Source: Tubiluchus corallicola
Taxonomy: Eukaryota; Priapulida; Priapulimorpha; Priapulimorphida; Tubiluchidae
Direction of reading: 5' to 3'
DNA length: 64,000 nt
Assembly: GCA_030141605.1 (NCBI GenBank)
Contig: JAQGDQ010000022.1
Span: 1,122,001 to 1,186,000 of the forward strand
The notes below the pieces were generated by a model that saw only the letters and a program-made list of their open reading frames with translations, was not told the DNA's origin and ran no database searches. Both the position numbers and the translations under genes were made by a program. Shown piece after piece: positions 38,201 to 53,200 of this stretch (position 1 is the first letter of the stretch; every line of letters starts with the position of its first letter).

Positions 38201-41200
38201 CAAAGTTGTTATTCATTAGCTAACAACACAAACAAGAAACCAAGTTTTGCATTCATTGAATAAGGAAAATTCAGTTAACCTCGAGAAAAAAGAAAGCATC
38301 CCTTGGTACAACTTTTTTTAACTATTCAAATAACTTTAACTTCTCAAATTACTCGTATGTGAAGTTTGAATGCTAATTGATAATTTGTTTAAATACTAAT
38401 TGGAGGTGATAGCTATAACTGTGATTAAGACACTTCAAAAGATCACAAAACTTATATTTATTTTTATAATTACTGCTCTGCAAGATTTTAGGTACAGTCA
38501 AAAATACAAAAATTCTCAAAATTTACAATTTTCGAAAGAGTTTGTTATCATACAGCACGCAGTTTTAGCAATGGTAAAATTTGCATGTTACTTAATTACG
38601 TAATTTAGCAATCAATTCCACTTTATTGACAGAATCTTGTCTCATAAATGAAAAAAGTTCCTCTGAGCACCGGCATGCAGTTCAGTGAATTATAATATAA
38701 AAAAGCAGCAGCTAGGTTAGCCAATTGTAAGTTTCCAGTAATAACACCAGTTTTAACAATTAATATCACTATCACCTCAAGGGTTAGATCCCGCTGCTGA
38801 GAATTCCTCAGCTTCTCCATCTCCCTGCGAAATTTAGCTTCTTTCACGGGAAAACCACCTAGTTCGGAAATAATCGATCCCGGCTCGGCTCCTACATCTT
38901 CCACAAAAACTCTTCCGAACAAGTCCAGACTGTGCCGCCACCGACCCAGCAGTATGTCATGTGACACTAGAGTACCTATCATGTTTGCAGGCCTGCAAGA
39001 AATGAAAAATATTTACTTTGCCTGTCAGATGACTGTGCCTCATTTCATTACAGAAATTAATTATCAATACCAAATGTAGTAAGAAGAAAAGCTGGAAATT
39101 AAAATTAAACATTCACTCTTTGTATTACATTTTAAAATGACATTGCCACACTGAAGGATCAATCAATCAATACACGGAAACACTTCAGGTTCAAGACTTG
39201 CTAGGCTATAATAGTTTAGAGCAGTTCATTTCATTTGCCACTTGTTAGTTAAGTTGGTTACACCTGCTTATGATAAAAATGTTGTCTGCTGGCATTGCTA
39301 TCATATTAAGAGAATTATTAGGTTCTTAAACTACTCACACATGACACAGAGAGTGACTGCTACAGTCATCTAAAAAAAACACAATACCAGCAACCAATTC
39401 ATTGAATTTTGCAAAGAGTGGCCTTATAACACTAATAGTGTCACTTAGTATCATTTTATACTAAAAAACAAAAACAGATTACATTCATATCACAAAACAG
39501 TGAATGCAATAACAGTCACATGGAGAAGGCAAGGTTCTTACCGTGACTGCGCAACAGAAGTGCTAGAATGCAGCTGACTGCGAGATGGAGTAGCCTCCAT
39601 AATAGTACCGTCCGAGAACGGCACTGGATGAAGTGCCTGAAGTGGAGGAGGTGGCAGAGTGGGTGCATGCAAGGAATGAGGTGTTGTTTCCACTGTGACA
39701 TTGGCAGAAACGTCTTGCGCAGACTCCAATTCAGATGTCACTAAATTCACCGGTTGATCCTGTTCTTCTTCTACAGCAGGATTTGGGTAACTTGATCCCG
39801 TTTCAGTAATGGCAGGAAAATATCTACGGTGGAAAGCACCACCCACCAGGTCTTTTAGAGAAGGTAGAGATAAATTCACAATTCCATGAGTAACTGGCAC
39901 TGCAGAAGTGCTAAAGAAGGTTCTTGACAAACTCGGAGAAGCAGTTGTCGTTGGAGCAAGAGAAACACTGATGTTAACTGCACTAGAACCAGCTGACCAC
40001 GCGGAGTTTCCAGCAGTTTCTCCAGAAGTTCTTTGTGTTGATCCCATTATGGGATTTCTCAGTGCATCAGAATCAATTCTTTGTAGAGCAGGTGGGTTGC
40101 TCATTCTTGATTTTGCAGAACTCGAATGACCACTTACCAATAACGACATTGTTGAAATTGCAGATGGAGACTCCGGTGTCAATATACCAGAACCACTTGG
40201 CATAGAAATGTTATCTGTTCTTGCTGGTGCTGCTGCACTAGATTGCCCAGGACTTGATCTGGAACTGACATCCGGACGAGGCAGTGCTGAACCAGCATGC
40301 ACAATAACACTAGCCTGATGCAGAGGAGGAACATCAGTTAGCCGACCATCACTGCTTCTCCCCGGTGACACGATGGTTGCTACTCTGCTCAGCTCTGTAA
40401 TCTGAGGATGACCTAAACTCATGACTGATGACGTAGACAAGTCAGTTGGCTGTGTCTGTGCTGGCGGTGTTTGGACATAAACGGCTGCTTGCTGAGTCTT
40501 TATTGTGTTGCTATCATTATTAGAAACTGTGTTTCTGTCAGTCAGGTGACTAGATTGTGTTTGAGTTGCACTTGACACTGTAGTTCCAGATAAGGACAAG
40601 TCTGTAGCTGATGGCATGCTATAGAGCGAAGGATGCCTAAATGTTTGTCCGGACTTTTGCAATTCCACAGTTCTTACAGACAGTCCCAGGCGTGTAGGCA
40701 ATGAATCTAGTGATGGCCATGCATTATTAGTTGTGGCTGCAGGCACAGTTTGCTTTGCAACACCAAACAGCTCTTCTCGGCGGGAGTTGGGTTGTAGCAA
40801 TTGAGGTTGGTCAGCAAGAGGTAGAGCCTGTGCCAGTGGAGTTGTAAACGGATCGCTTGGCGGACAACCCAGAAAAGTTGTCGAATCAGAACGCTGGAAG
40901 AAACTGTGACGTTTCCCAGATTTCGAAGATGCATCGCCATCCATTGAATCGGCATCAACGGCCAAAGATGGCGTCTGAGGACCATCATCATGGTCATCAT
41001 TATCATTCTCATCATGATCATGCCAAGAGGAGACCGGGGATATGCCACCGGGACTGGTGTCCGTATCTATGTTATCTATGCCGCTACGCATGTAATAGAT
41101 TAGTGCATCAAAAACATATGCGACGTGCTTTAAAGAGGTAACATCTAATACTGGCAAAGTATCAGAATGCTCATTGTTGTGTGCTCTCATGAGAGACAAG

Positions 41201-44200
41201 GCATAATGCAAAAATTCTCTTCTGGTAGCATTTCCCTCTGAACCTACAAAAACAAATACGAAATTACAGTCAATGAACAAAAAAACAATTTTGATTAATT
41301 AGTTCGCATAGCAAACTTAGTGATTTAAAAAACAAAGCGTATTTTAATTCTGAGACAAATGTTTTTCAGGTAATGCTGTACCAGTGAACAAATACAAAAA
41401 ATATTTTAAATTACTAGGAATCCACAAAGGTCAAAATAATAAATCATCTTCACCAAAGACCTGCACTTGTGGTACATTGTTTAAGGTAAGAGTTCTCACC
41501 ACCTACACCAGACCCTGCCATTCACACAAACAGAGGATGACAATTTTGAAAATAACCAGAACAAAGCATATATTTAACAAAGTTAAACATTTATCAGTAA
41601 GAATTAATCAAAACTCATTGAACATGCAATGTATCAATTTTCTATTTGGAATAAACTAAACAGCAATTTCTTAAAGCAAATGCTTCCAAAAAAATCAATT
41701 GTTTTTGATTATTTAACAAAAAAAATCACTTTTTGATGATTAACATGAAAGACAAAGTAAAATTAAAGTAGAGCAAAGCACTTACTGGAAGTGGTTAGCC
41801 TTGGCCGTCTGCGAGTGTCCAGCGGCTGCTGACGACTCTGGTCGCGGTTACGGTCACGCTGCGAAAAAAGTGGATGTGATGGATGAGCTGGATCTGTGGA
41901 CGAGGAAAGAGCGGTGCCAAAACGCAACTGTGCTTCTGTAGAATCCATAATGGTTAATAACCAATCCCATGTTGGCTTCAGGTGATATTCCAAGTAGGCC
42001 TGAAATTTGTAAAACAAAGATGTTTATCTAAAAACAGTAATCAATGGATAAACAAGCCAGGCCTAGAAGATTCAAAATTCCTTTCAAAACACATCTGTAG
42101 GCTGAGACAAGAAATACAGTCCTTACCCCATACTGGGGGATATCTCTCAAAGTAAAAGAAATGGCCTAGCAATGCAGATTTGACACACATTCTGATGCAT
42201 ATTATCAACATTTACAAACATGAACCAAATGAAGCAGAGACAAACAGACAGAGTAGCCCATTATTTTTCTGTATTCATGTGAAAACAATATGGTATTTTT
42301 TTACAATTGAATGATTAGAAGTGCAAATCAAAAAAAATTTGCGTCTTTAGATGTAAAAAGTGATATATTATTCAGTAAGAATCCATTATCAATTAGTGAG
42401 TTACCAAAAGTCATATTTTGTATTCAAAGTGATCTATTTTTAACATGGTGTACACATTGTGTTTCAAAAATTTGGTTTCAATGTTTAAAGCTGTAATATC
42501 CTACTTACATGGAGGTTCAGAGATTCCTGATATGTGATGTCCAATACACGAGGCAATGTCGGAGCTAAAGCTGGGTAATCTTGTACCATAGTTAACAGAT
42601 CTGTCACTTGCCTTATTACTGAAAAAACAAAAACACACATATACCGTATATACTTATGTACAAGTCAACCTCATGTATAAGTCGATATGCATTTTAAGAC
42701 CAAAAATTGCATCATTTTATATATTACCTGTGTACAAATCAGGCCTAAAATATTAAGATCTTCCAGAGTAAATGATGTGGTTCATCACCTTCCCATTTGA
42801 AGAAAAAAATAATTTACTAAAATTAATACCTCTGCGTAGCAGTGTTTTATATACGCGTGTATGCCGGTAATTGATATTTTGTCAATAAAACACGCACATA
42901 CAGGAGAGTGGAAAACTTCCCATGGAAGCCAACAGGCGGCAGCACCTGCTCAACATTGGAGGCTTCCATGTTCTGATCGAGTGCTCTGTCGCTAGTTTAT
43001 TTACCGGTAATATATAAATTTTAACTTAATTTCACATACATTAAAATAAATTACAGTAATATTTGTTAATTTTGAGAAGTAATGTCAAGATGCAAACATT
43101 CTCTGATGTGAAGTAGCACAGTATGAGTGTTCATTCAGTCCACCGTATAATGAAGGATTATTTCTTTACATATTCGTATTGTAGACGATTCTTTAGCGAC
43201 ATCTCCCAAAAACATATCTTAAGTATAAGTTGAAACCAAAAAATTCACCTATAAATCGCCTCCCAAAAATTCCACTTGAACGCAAGTATATACAGTACTC
43301 AAAAATGTAAAACTTGTATTGTAGTAGAATTATGTAGTAATATGTAGAAATAAAACAACTCTAAAATATTTGACTTTGCCCTTGCTCTCTCTAAACAGCA
43401 AACTTTAAAAATGTATTCTGAATCATCACTTGAAAGAATGAGTTGTCTGAACAGATAACAAGAACGAAATACTTTTTTATATTGTTCATATTGTTCATCC
43501 CAACTAAGGTCGAACATTCGGCTTAATACTGACAACTGCGCAACAGCAAAACGTGGCTAATTACATGGATAACATTCTAAGTCACAAAAATGTCCCAGCA
43601 CATAGAGATGCACATTAACCCCTCCCTCAATGAAATAATAAGGCTATCCGTTACTTGGCTACTACTCTCCCCCCCACATGACACTACATATAAATAATTC
43701 CAAAAACATGTGCCATAGATAAAAAATGTCTGTCAGTACAAAAATAGACATGCTGTGCAAAAGAATAGAAGTAGCTTATTTAACCAATTTCAAGTGCTCG
43801 TCGACTTATGACCTACGCGACTTATGACTGTTCGACTTTACGACCTGACCACAATTTAAATAATTAATTATTCAACACCAACTATAGCTGATATTTCCTT
43901 CTATTTTTTTAAACAAATTAAGTTTAAATTCCTGTCTATTAGATAAATTCATCATAAGCGCCGCCATACTTGATGTGAGTACACACTAAGCATCTTATGT
44001 GTAGGGGTGAACCGACTGAACAGCCTGTACATTGTATACATGGGTCAGACTTGTATCCAATTTGTCTTACAACCAATCCACCACAACAGATTGAGGACTA
44101 CCTAATCAAGTATCTTTGCAACCAATAAGCTAATAACATTATATTAGTACATTTACTATATTTACATACATACCAATGCCAAAAACCCGAGCAAGATTAT

Positions 44201-47200
44201 TATTGGTCGTTGCTACACTGGCAGTGCTATCATGGTGATGATGAGTGGCTGAAGACACGGGAGCTGTAGTCACAGTGGTACTGCGACGCAGGTTGGAAGG
44301 ATCAATGTAGATCAAACCGCCTGCACCTAAAGTGACAGAATAAGTTAACCTTTGATAACTTTGTAAATACAGTAGTCACTTGTTGAACAAAGCCACCATA
44401 GGACCAGCAACAAGTGGTCTTATTACTTAATAAAGAGTGGTTTTATTATGCGGCGGCCTGTTCCAAGCACATACAATTGGTAAAGTATAGTGAGTAAATG
44501 CTCCACCCTAATTAATACAGTATGTGCCACACATATATTGGCAACCTGTTCACATAACTGTTCACCTTTATTTTTAACATTCATTCTGTAAAACAAATAT
44601 TTGTTAACATGCTGTCAATTTTAGCTACATGTAGTTAGCTTTATCATTATTTTTCTAACCAGGGCAAACTTTTGCAACACACCCTCAAAGGCTCAGCTGC
44701 TTCCTGCTGGTTACAGAGTTGCAGGGCTCTAACAGCTCTAAAAACTCTAATTTCCAGTGTTCATCTAATATCGTGCACTTCCAATTACCTGACATAATTT
44801 AACATTTAATTACAAAAACTTGTTTACAAGCTTACTCAGACAATTAAACATGGGGCAGTCAGATCACTCACAGTCAAGAGTACAATAGTGATTCAACTTC
44901 ATTCAACAGATGAAAGTCTAGTAGCTGTGCAGGCAGAGTGGTAATGATGAAACAATCGACTTTAACTTTCAATATGACTTACACTAGAAGAGGTAAATAT
45001 AGGCAACTGGATTTAGATTTCAACTATGTATCCTAAAAAATAGGCAGAATACCAATAATACATTTTATTTTTTCATTTTGCTATTGCTTGTCACCCGTTA
45101 CTGAAAAATGTGGTCTTATTAAACAGCACCCTAGTACTATTAACTGAATTTTCTCAACAATAGTTTCTATGGGGGTATTTCCAGACTGTGCCTAAATGGT
45201 TCTAAATGCAGCTGGGTGCTAAATAGAAATTTGAGCACTTACGGTACAATTAAATTAAGAAGAAATAGAAGAATATTGCACTTACTGCTAAACCTGCTGC
45301 CAGATGTCGTGACCGACACTGCAGGATTAGTTCGAGGGTTTGCATCACGTGCCCTGATAGCCCACTGCATAGCTGGCGGTGCCTGCAATGACCTGGTGTT
45401 TCCCTGGGTACCAACCGCAGATCTGTAAAACAAGAATACGTACGCTTAAAGATGTCTAAGTAAGATAAGTGTTTACAGATTATATTTAAATAATTACAAT
45501 AGTGTAGTATTTTACTAACTAGATTACATGTATGAGACATTTTAATACTAAGATCCTGAATGTCAAATTCGAGCACTTTTAATACTGCCAGATATATAGC
45601 ACAGAATGCATACCCCTCATATTTGTTGGATCACATAATATGAGCAAGTTGCTGTAAATGGCACACCACTTTCTATTAGTATTGATATAACAATATGGAA
45701 TGCTGTTCATAGCTGTTTAACTTTCCAACCAAACGTGCACTGCAACTGTTACTGTCACAAAAGAAATTTACTGACCTTCTTTCCAGTTGGTCATCTAACA
45801 TGTCCTGCATTCCATCTCCGAGTTCTTCAGAATCTCCAGCCTCGCTATCCTCCTCCTCATCCTCCTCTTCCTGATTTGATGATGCATTGGAGTCCTCATC
45901 ATCCGGAAACATGTTAGCATTGCCTGAAAATGTTAAAACAAAACATTAGTGAAGATATTTTACACAATGCCATTTTTCAAGAAGGAAAAACACTAAAAGC
46001 ATGTAGCAACCTCACAAACTCCATAAAAAGGGAATCTCCAGTGACAATGAACCTGCAATGTCATCCTCATCTCAGAATCTCAGGTTCCTCAAGTTTAACT
46101 GATCAATTATTTGCAGCTTTTCAATTATCAGGTGTCCCTAAACAAATGAATGGCTAGCTAGTAGAGAAACAGGGACAGGGTCAAACTCATCCAAGTAAAT
46201 GAACCAAACAACAAAAATCATTTAACTTCAAAATCAGATAATTCTTTGTCAATCTATAATGTGTTAGTCATCAAAAATATACCTGCATCTGAATCTGCCA
46301 TCCCAGCAGTGACACCACTGCGACGAATGCTCGGACCACTATGTACACTGTCACTGTCGGACTCACTTTCTGCCAGCAATTCCAAATCCATATCACTTTC
46401 ATTGCCAACTTCATCATCTTGTTCAACCTACGGAATTGTACAACATATATAGAGTAAGACCTCCCTAAACAATCCCCTGCTTGAGATGACTCATTTTAGC
46501 GACAATAATGGTTACACGTCCATCACGACTTTGTGCCCAAAACACGAGGTAAATGGACACTTCGTTCCATTATAAATTTAACACCATGCTGTCTACTACA
46601 AGCTAGAATCCAACATTCAATGGCAGTGCCTACTGAATTTTGATGTAACGGTGAGAAAAGACCTTGTCCATTACCCACTAAGATAGGCCACTGAACCAGC
46701 AAAGAAGGAATTTTATACAGATGCATTAAGAAGTTAAGATGTATGTACACATCCAGCCAAAATCAATATCGTGAATGAAATCACCCAGGGCAAGTTTTGA
46801 ATTCAAGCAACTATTCAATTCAGTGACCAGCCTCGGCGTGGCATAACCAATGACTATTCACCCCATTTTGTAAAAAAACATTTATAAATTGATTAACAGT
46901 ACTTTTTAATTATCTAAGCAGACTATGTCGAGAGCAGGCCTACACCGTATATGTTTTTACTCAAAAAAAACCCGAAGGTCAAAATATAATATCACCATTG
47001 CTAAGAAATTTTATACAATTACAGGGTTGAAAAACAAATTTTGAATGTAATTTAGCAGTAGAATGCTTAGCATAGTTGAGTAACAATCAAAACGTTTAGG
47101 TTGCATCCCGCAGTTGATTTCACATTTTTCTTTTTCGGTACAGTAACTAATGAAACAAGAATTTCTAGATGTGCCTCCAACAATTCAAAAATCAGACACT

Positions 47201-50200
47201 AGAAATTTAGTTTTCTCAAATTTATATTCATGTTCTTGCATTCTAACTGCAACCCTTAGTTTAAGTGACCACTGGCCTTACTTACACAATTTGTTTTGTA
47301 GAAACAAGCAACATTTTTAGGAAGTAACAGCACTAAAATTCATTAACTACTTACCTAACCAGCCTCTACTGATAAGCATTTATCAAAAATAACTATAAAA
47401 CAAATACTAGATTATTGCATTTAGAAAACACAAAAATGGTGGCAATCAATACTTGAGGAGCAGCAGGTGCTGATGGTCGTTCTTCCTCCTCCTCTTCTTC
47501 CTGACCTCCAACAACTACTTCCACCTCTTCCATTTGTAAATCAGATTCCACCCGTTCTTCTTCCCTCACAGAAGCAGACTCTGGAGGTTCTTGATATGGT
47601 GGCGGTGGACTACCGGAAGGTGGTGGACTAACATGACGAACATACCCCCTCGCCACTCTAGCGGTCTCCGACATAGACTCCTCTTCGCAACTGCGCTGGG
47701 GTAGAGGATCAACTGAGAACAGTTCTTGACTGCCCTGTTAAACAAATTTTGCAAAAATGGAAATCAAAAGTTACCGAACTCCCCCCCCACAAAAAAAAAA
47801 TTAATTCATTGACATTTTATGAATCATCTTGCCTGTGATGAAGGCAAGGAAAAAGTAACACACATTTATTGCAACTTACTTCACTACAGCTGAGGAATTG
47901 TATATCTTCAAAACGTAAACACTTATGAGCCAGGCAAAGAACTTATGGTTACTGTCATAAATCGTCTTTTCAGACGATCATTCGAGTTTGTATGAACAGC
48001 AATTACTCAAAATATAATGACCAGCACTACATCTGGTATGTTTATCAACAGGCAATTTGTTGGTAGCTTTGGCAGTTTTAATTAACTAGCAGCTAATTCA
48101 GATGATGAACAAGCATTAAGAATCAATAACTGTGCTTTGTTCTAGCCTAGCTAATATATTCCAGTATTTTACTGCTTATTACTAATTCGTTATAAGTTCA
48201 AATGTGAAACTGTGGTGAGGTAGAAACATAGAAACTAAGGTTCAAATCTTACCTCTATTGCATCCACACTAGAGCTGACTAACGAAAATGCTGCACTGGG
48301 TCGTGCGACACCCAATCGTGCAGGAGCAATCAGAGAGTCAGCTATTTCACAAAGTTCTTCTATGGCTACATTAATTAATCCTTGAAACACTCGCTTACAC
48401 TTTGATACAGGCTGAGATATCTGAAGGCAGCTGAAAGAAATGAAAGGCATGCTTGAAAAGCTTGAAAAAAACTTTCTTAATGGAAGTTGCTCTGTTCATT
48501 AAAGAATTTTCACTTACTAAACTTATAAATAACAAATAATTTTACATTCAAACAAAAAACATAATGTGTGAAAACAACACCAATCTACTCTTGTTATCTA
48601 ACTTTGGACATTATACTAATCGAACCTATGCTAGTCGAGTCTAGTGCATTAGTCCACTACCAATAGGCCACACACCTTCTAGATATATAAAACCAAGATT
48701 ATGAATTTCCCTTTTCCGTTTTCCAGAATAATAACAATTACTGTGCCTGTGCCTGTAATTTTTAACACCACTCTCTAAATGCTTTCATAAAAGAAGTACA
48801 CAAGCTGCAAGGTTTTTTGAAGTTTCTGAGTATTTATGACACAATTAAGACATAAGTGACATTAAAGTTCATACAAAATTAGAAATCAGACGTAAAGTCA
48901 CAAAGAAATTGAGAGTTTTTCTGTCAGCAACTTATTCTGATACATAAAATCCCATACCACTTGTAAATTAGCCTCTCTATAAAGATGTGATCGCTCCACC
49001 CAGTGGGTGATGTCTGCATGTCTTGAACATTCGTTGTTAGTGGGCAGCTGCACAGTGCATAGATTTGCATATAATGCCATTGAACGACTCATTTAGCCAG
49101 TTATTTTAAAGACAGCAAGCTACTAAATACTGCAAAGGGTCATATGTAGTAATGTGCAAAATTTGTTATTATTTTATTTATTTAAAAAGTAATTTCTTGC
49201 ACTCTTGGAAAAGAAAACAGCCACACTGTTTTGCGTAAAATAGTTTGGATAAAGACTACATCAGCATTTCCAAAAGCAAAGATATTCACTGAGGGGGATA
49301 TCCAGGGATGGCGTATGCTCTCAGGTGTACATGCTTGTAGGTCTCCTGCGTTAGCAACTGCAAACACCAGACCGAAGAACTAAAAAATTTGTTTGCTTTT
49401 TGGGACGATTTATTAGAATCATCTATGATGAATATAAATTACATGTGGATATTTTAGGCCATTGCTATATGAAAAGAATGCAATATTCTACATAACATCT
49501 AATGATATGTCCATATATATTTATGTTGTCTAAATAAATAAATCTTGACTGTAAATTGAAACGTCAAACAAGAGAGAGCAACACGTACCTAATCAATTTC
49601 ACAGTAAAAGCGAGTTAATGTTAACTAGGTTCAAATTGTACAGTATAAAAATTAGACACCAGCCAGCAGTACAGCAGGCGAAAGATAGTAAAAAATACAA
49701 ACAGAATTTTCCTTCAATATAACTACGTATCAATATTATGTAGATACAAATTGGAGATCACACTGCTGTGTTTTCAGGTCTTTTCTGCAGTCTTTATGTT
49801 ATGTTAAATTGAGAATACAGCCAACAACAGGCCTTTTTCCATTGCTGACATCTCTGGAACTTGGAAATGATATAACTTTGATACCACCTTTCTACAATCA
49901 ATCTGGATACTGACTGACTGTATTATGGAGACCCCACCACCCCACCAGCTTCTTTTTGACCATATTCGCCTAATATGTGGAAGATTTAAATCAATGAAAA
50001 ATGCTGCACTGACCACGTTTTTTACTAGGCACGTGAATATTAGTTCAATACAAATGTCCAAGAGTGGATAAAGAGTGCTCACTGCAGCTGTGTTTAATTA
50101 CATTATCAGCATTTACCTACCACAGCAGTTGGAGGTGTGGCTTCGGAGAAATCAAGTTAATATGAACTAGTTCACTTATAATTTTTACACAAGAAAATTA

Positions 50201-53200
50201 AAAAAGTTACCTCTTTTTCCTATTGCTGGATGCATGCATTTCAATGCTCAGAACGACGAAGATACGAGCCACACTACGAACAAACCGCCTGGCTACTAGC
50301 TTGGCATCATCTCTTCTTACAGCACTGTCACTCTGCATTTCTCTTATTATGGTGGTCAGTAGTATATCTATCATCTAAGAAAAAAGTACCGCAAGTAATT
50401 ACAGTAAAACTTGTACAGTAAGCTGAGCTGGTTTGGTCCTTTTCCATAAAAGTTTGATCAATATCCAATGCATTGAAATTCCAGGGAATTTTGTAAATCC
50501 AACTGTTTATTATATATATTACAGGCTTTTATTTATATTTGCCGTGATTGATAGATTCAGACAGCCTGGAATTAACAGATGATATGCAAAATTACATTGT
50601 TCATTAGACTGTTGAAATTTTACGTTATCTTGTGTAATTGTGATACTATCACAAACACTATTATCACTATTAAATTAACCAACTTTCTATACAGCACAAC
50701 TCATAAATTGTAGTAACCAAAAACAGCATCAATAAGTGGTTTATTATAATGATAATGCATTCTGATAATGATAAAGAAATTGTCACACGAAATTCCTGAG
50801 TAGAAAACATCACAAAATTTGCCACAAAAATATGCTTCTTACAATGTCGGTTTTAACTGTATTTCACTTTACATTGATATGTGAAAAGCATAAATGTTAA
50901 AATGCACTGACTAAGCATTGTTCCTTAACTTATAAAACTACGATCAAGAATTAATATTGACTGACAAACCTCAGAACTGCATTTCGTCAACAAACAGTGA
51001 GTGAACTTGTCAAGCAATGCTGTGCCATTTTGTGATTTGAGGTAAGCCTGGTCTTCATAAACATCACCTATACCACTAAAATAACAAAAATGCAGACAAA
51101 TTAACAATACTCCTTGGGCAAAACATTTACTTGAAACAGTCTGTAAAGGAATATGTAATATTTGATACAGATCAGATCTATGAATAAGGGACTACTCAAT
51201 TTGTTGTGTTGTTACGATTTTTGATGCAGACAAGTTAACGTCTATCTACATTAAAAAAGATATCTGTAGTGAAACAAACCTGGATTCCTGCTTATTACAA
51301 CCTGTCATCATCATGGCCTGAACTGCCTTCCAGTCACTTAAAATTCTCTCAAGAGCTCGACGACTGAATCGAGGCGGCTCTAGGTCACGTTCCGGCATCC
51401 CAGGTTCTGCTAAACAAATTAATACCTTTGGCTTAACATGCATACACATATCGGATAAAAATTTCTGTCAGACAATTCAACCACAGAAATAGACAATATA
51501 ATAAGTGACTTAGTGAATGCAACAAAAGCACATACAAGTATTTAAAAGTAGTGGGTATCTTATTATTAAGGACATTTATCTTACTCAGTTCTACAATGCT
51601 AATGTCGCAAATTCACTCTATTGGTAAACAGTACACACAATGAAAATAGTTGTAATGCATTGATAAACAATAGTAACTTTCAAGAAAAATTAAGGAATTA
51701 TTGCTAATGCTTATTTTCTACTAGTGTTTGTTTGCGAAATAGACACATCACTATTAAATGATTATCAGAACCAATGTCAAGGTCTTGTTGGCTTCAACTA
51801 CATCATGGTCCTCGTGGACTACAGTTTTTGCTAATACTAGTTTGACTCTCTGCCTCATAGACACTAGTATCGATTTTAACATTGACCTTGAAACCTGGCT
51901 TTGAAATTTCTTCAACATTTGCGAAATTTCTATTAAAATAAAATTTCTGAATACTTTTATTAGTTGTTTTCATCAATTACTATATTGTACAGGAAAAATC
52001 CTAAAAATGAATTTATGCAAATTATTTCAAAAGCAACCTTAATATACCTAAAGCTCAGTATCCCGAGAAAATTGATTTTCGGTCTCAAAATGTACAGCTT
52101 TGCCCTTGGTATTGTCTTGGTCATTAATGTTGTACTTTTAATATTAGTCTTAAAGTTGGGTTTATGTCCTTAATCTTTGTCTCGGACACTCACTGGTCTT
52201 AGGCACATCTTTGATAATCATTCTACATTAACTTCACCAGAGTCTTAGACAAACTAAAGGCATGTTTAGTATAAAAACAAATGAACTCCAAAAAAGCACT
52301 GCTCACCAATATCAGGTATGGGCTTGCGAGAAATGGCTGTTGTTCTCGTACGAGATTGCCTGTATTGTCTCTGTTCGACCATCTGACGTCCAACAGTTTG
52401 AACAAGAAACAATAATACATTCTCATTCCTGTAGGAAAATGAATATTTACTTCAGTAGGTGCCAGTTTTACATGAGTACAAACAATTAAGGCAATATTAA
52501 CATTATTTATCATACCTATTACTGTGTGTGCAACTGCAACAGCCTGAATAATCCAATACATTTTCAACTAACCTGCTATTTGGCAAAGTGACAAGATCTG
52601 TGTCATTGACCAGTCTGTTCAAGACATCTAACCTAGCGACCTGCTTGCCAGCGACGAGTGACTTACATTTGCATCGCTCCCAACAGTCACAATAAGCCGT
52701 TGGAGCTGTGTGTTTTAACCTGATCAAAGAAAAATAGAGTATACTGTTGCATCAAAATATAGTTACATTATTTTAGTAACAGAAAAACATCATTAACAAT
52801 TTTAAAAAATGAGAAACTGATGTAGAGCAAACGAGAATTGCTGCTTACTTGCAGTCATGTCCTTTGTGACAAACCCGGGCGCATTCCGTACAACAGCAAA
52901 GTGTCTCTGTCAAACCGCATGTCCTACACTCGAATATATCCTACAACAAAACACAAAAATTTTCAAAACATGGAGAAAAAGTATGCTACAGTGAACACAA
53001 ATTGTTATGTTACTACCAAACAGTTCACTTAAATGTATTTACTTAAACTATGTTGCACATCAATGTTATTACATAAATATTATGAATACCACCAAAACAT
53101 AAAGAGCCAAAACAAAAATGCTGCAGATGAAACAAGCCAAAACAAAAAAGCAAACATTTTTTGGTAAACAATCAAAATGACTTTAGATAATTCTTATCTT

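Larger units (their letters stand above)
41786..45422 (-). other. UBR5: UBR5 exons 21-24
   Basis: Exons 45422-45286 ([12 protein letters not shown]), 44326-44174 ([14 protein letters not shown]), 42618-42509 (VIRQVTDLL) and 41999-41786 ([18 protein letters not shown], then HPSHPL). Each motif has a near-identical human counterpart. Introns here host a pogo-like element (42644-43295) and other eroded repeats. Confidence 0.88.
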
